DNA of 64,000 nucleotides, taken from NCBI GenBank assembly GCA_021443545.1, contig JABUTU010000022.1, positions 1-64,000 of the forward strand, written 5' to 3'. This DNA comes from Marinilabiliaceae bacterium. Lineage in GTDB: Bacteria; Bacteroidota; Bacteroidia; Bacteroidales; Marinilabiliaceae. The position numbers were made by a program, and so were the translations under genes. Of this stretch, positions 62,948 through 64,000 are shown piece by piece (the first letter of the stretch is position 1; every line of letters begins with the position of its first letter). The notes under the pieces were generated by a model that saw nothing but the letters and a program-made list of their open reading frames with translations, did no database searches and was not told where the DNA came from.

Positions 62948-64000
62948 TTAAATGGTTGGTTCTACAATATCCTGAACGGGCGCAAAGCTGCCGTTCTCCT
63001 CTTCGTCAATGCGCTGCATCTCCTGGTCGACATCATCAACCATACCGCAATACTGAATTGATGTTCTGCGCGACATGACAGTCTTACCACCATTAGCAGC
63101 AAGAGCGAGGTCTACTTTAGAGCGATCATCGTCAATCATATAAGGAGTGATATAAGCATCAATCTCGATGGTGTCGCATGCTTCCTGGAATGCTACGTCT
63201 GATGTATTGACCATCTTTGTCAAGTCAGTCACGATTGAGAGACGCCGAGGCAGATAGTCATCAAATATATCACCCTTATCAACCACCTTCAGGTGAGCAT
63301 CCATAAAGAGGAGTTTCAGAGCAGTACCCGACACTTGCCCGATACCACGCATAGCATCGAACGATATATCGGGAGTCTGAGTGATTGTGTATATCATTCT
63401 GAGCAGTGTGTCAATCTCGAGTCTAACACTCTCAGGAGCCTGTTGCCATGAGAGATAGCTGATGTCTCCATCATTATCTATTTCGAGCACGTCGCCACTC
63501 TCGCCCTTCTTTGCCCAACCGTTAATTTGACCTTTAACGACAATCTTAGGCGCTCCATGGTAGTCATTGGTATCACCGAAATTAGAGAGCAGCGTCTCAA
63601 GGCGGTCAATCATCCACTGAACATCAGCCCACTCGGGCTCGTCTTGGCATCCGTAGACAACAGGTATCTTACCAAGAGGGTTTACCTTTGGAAATCCCTC
63701 TTCGAGCCCCCATTCGTTATTGTCATCCATACTCCATCGGTATCGCGCCGTATCAGTATATGTCTCAAAAAATTTATGCTTAATCTGATTCATATCGGTG
63801 GTATGATACTCGTATGAGAATGCAATCATATCACCGTAATCATCGAAGTAGGGGTACAAAGTGTACCCCTTAGATGGAAGGAGTTCGCGACATCTGATGG
63901 TATATTGCGACTCGAAGCCGTATTTGTTAGTTGGATGCTTTACGACATACCATAGCTCAGCTGCTTCCGTTGAAGAGAATATCTCCTTTGCGATACGGCG
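62948..64000 (-). CDS. portal protein, C-terminal part (continues past the window)
   Basis: The frame is open from the stop at 62948 to the window edge, giving 350 residues. It resembles SPP1-type portal proteins: the clip/stem region KIPVVYGCQDEPEWADVQWMIDRLETLLSN, then TPDISFDAMRGIGQVSGTALKLLF.D.. and the long crown helices. The ATG/TTG-type starts within this stretch are not the true start, because the in-frame sequence upstream (ELWYVVKHPTNKYGFESQY) is also portal-like. The portal forms the DNA entry ring of the capsid. Confidence 0.85.
   Translation of the reverse strand, partial: RRIAKEIFSSTEAAELWYVVKHPTNKYGFESQYTIRCRELLPSKGYTLYPYFDDYGDMIAFSYEYHTTDMNQIKHKFFETYTDTARYRWSMDDNNEWGLEEGFPKVNPLGKIPVVYGCQDEPEWADVQWMIDRLETLLSNFGDTNDYHGAPKIVVKGQINGWAKKGESGDVLEIDNDGDISYLSWQQAPESVRLEIDTLLRMIYTITQTPDISFDAMRGIGQVSGTALKLLFMDAHLKVVDKGDIFDDYLPRRLSIVTDLTKMVNTSDVAFQEACDTIEIDAYITPYMIDDDRSKVDLALAANGGKTVMSRRTSIQYCGMVDDVDQEMQRIDEEENGSFAPVQDIVEPTI

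Overview
This window is a piece of a Bacteroidales (Bacteroidota) chromosome with an integrated tailed-phage prophage at its right-hand end. The host assignment rests on repeated Bacteroidota promoters (a TTTG or TTG about 19-20 nt before TAnnTTTG), a type IX secretion (T9SS) sorting domain, and lineage-typical proteins (a BT_3928-type DoxX protein, DUF1599, DUF4494, a C69 dipeptidase, a TPR/plugless outer-membrane barrel pair). I cannot fix the genus from sequence alone.

Host part, 1-39,186. The window opens with the tail of an Rpn-family nuclease gene; a second Rpn gene lies at 14.6-15.5 kb. A FAD oxidoreductase/LolA pair on the minus strand is divergent from a plus-strand run: map, a serine hydrolase, a large TPR protein, an outer-membrane barrel, a C69 dipeptidase, DUF1599, a DoxX-like protein and tpiA. 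Next come two secreted proteins (one T9SS cargo, one beta-helix) and a signalling operon MCP > TPR histidine kinase > NarL-type regulator, all on the minus strand. The plus strand then carries a PafA-like phosphatase that has lost most active-site residues, thiD, a GNAT-like protein, a KAS I enzyme, nadE, ppk1, uvrA, fabD, an aberrant class IV aminotransferase and DUF4494. DUF4494 sits behind a duplicated palindromic promoter.

Prophage part, about 39.2 kb to beyond 64 kb. A plus-strand tyrosine integrase lies next to the lysis end of a long minus-strand late operon. In transcription order (right to left) this reads: portal (cut by the window edge), a multispanning membrane protein, a gp10-like protein, a MuF-type minor head protein with a C-terminal papain-fold toxin-like domain, scaffold-like protein, decoration protein, major capsid protein, connector genes (one broken by an in-frame TAA), major tail protein, tail-assembly chaperone with a canonical -1 slippery heptamer, tape measure, distal tail, a 1,539-residue tail-tip/fibre protein, fibre and receptor-binding candidates, holin, a spanin-like lipoprotein, a DUF5675 protein and a VRR-NUC nuclease. 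A single plus-strand gene with its own promoter converges on the toxin domain and is a good candidate immunity gene. No terminase or attR is inside the window.

The most interesting items are the head-protein toxin with its convergent candidate immunity gene, the programmed frameshift, the nonsense codon in a connector gene, the MCP/kinase/regulator operon without che genes, and the apparently dead phosphatase.
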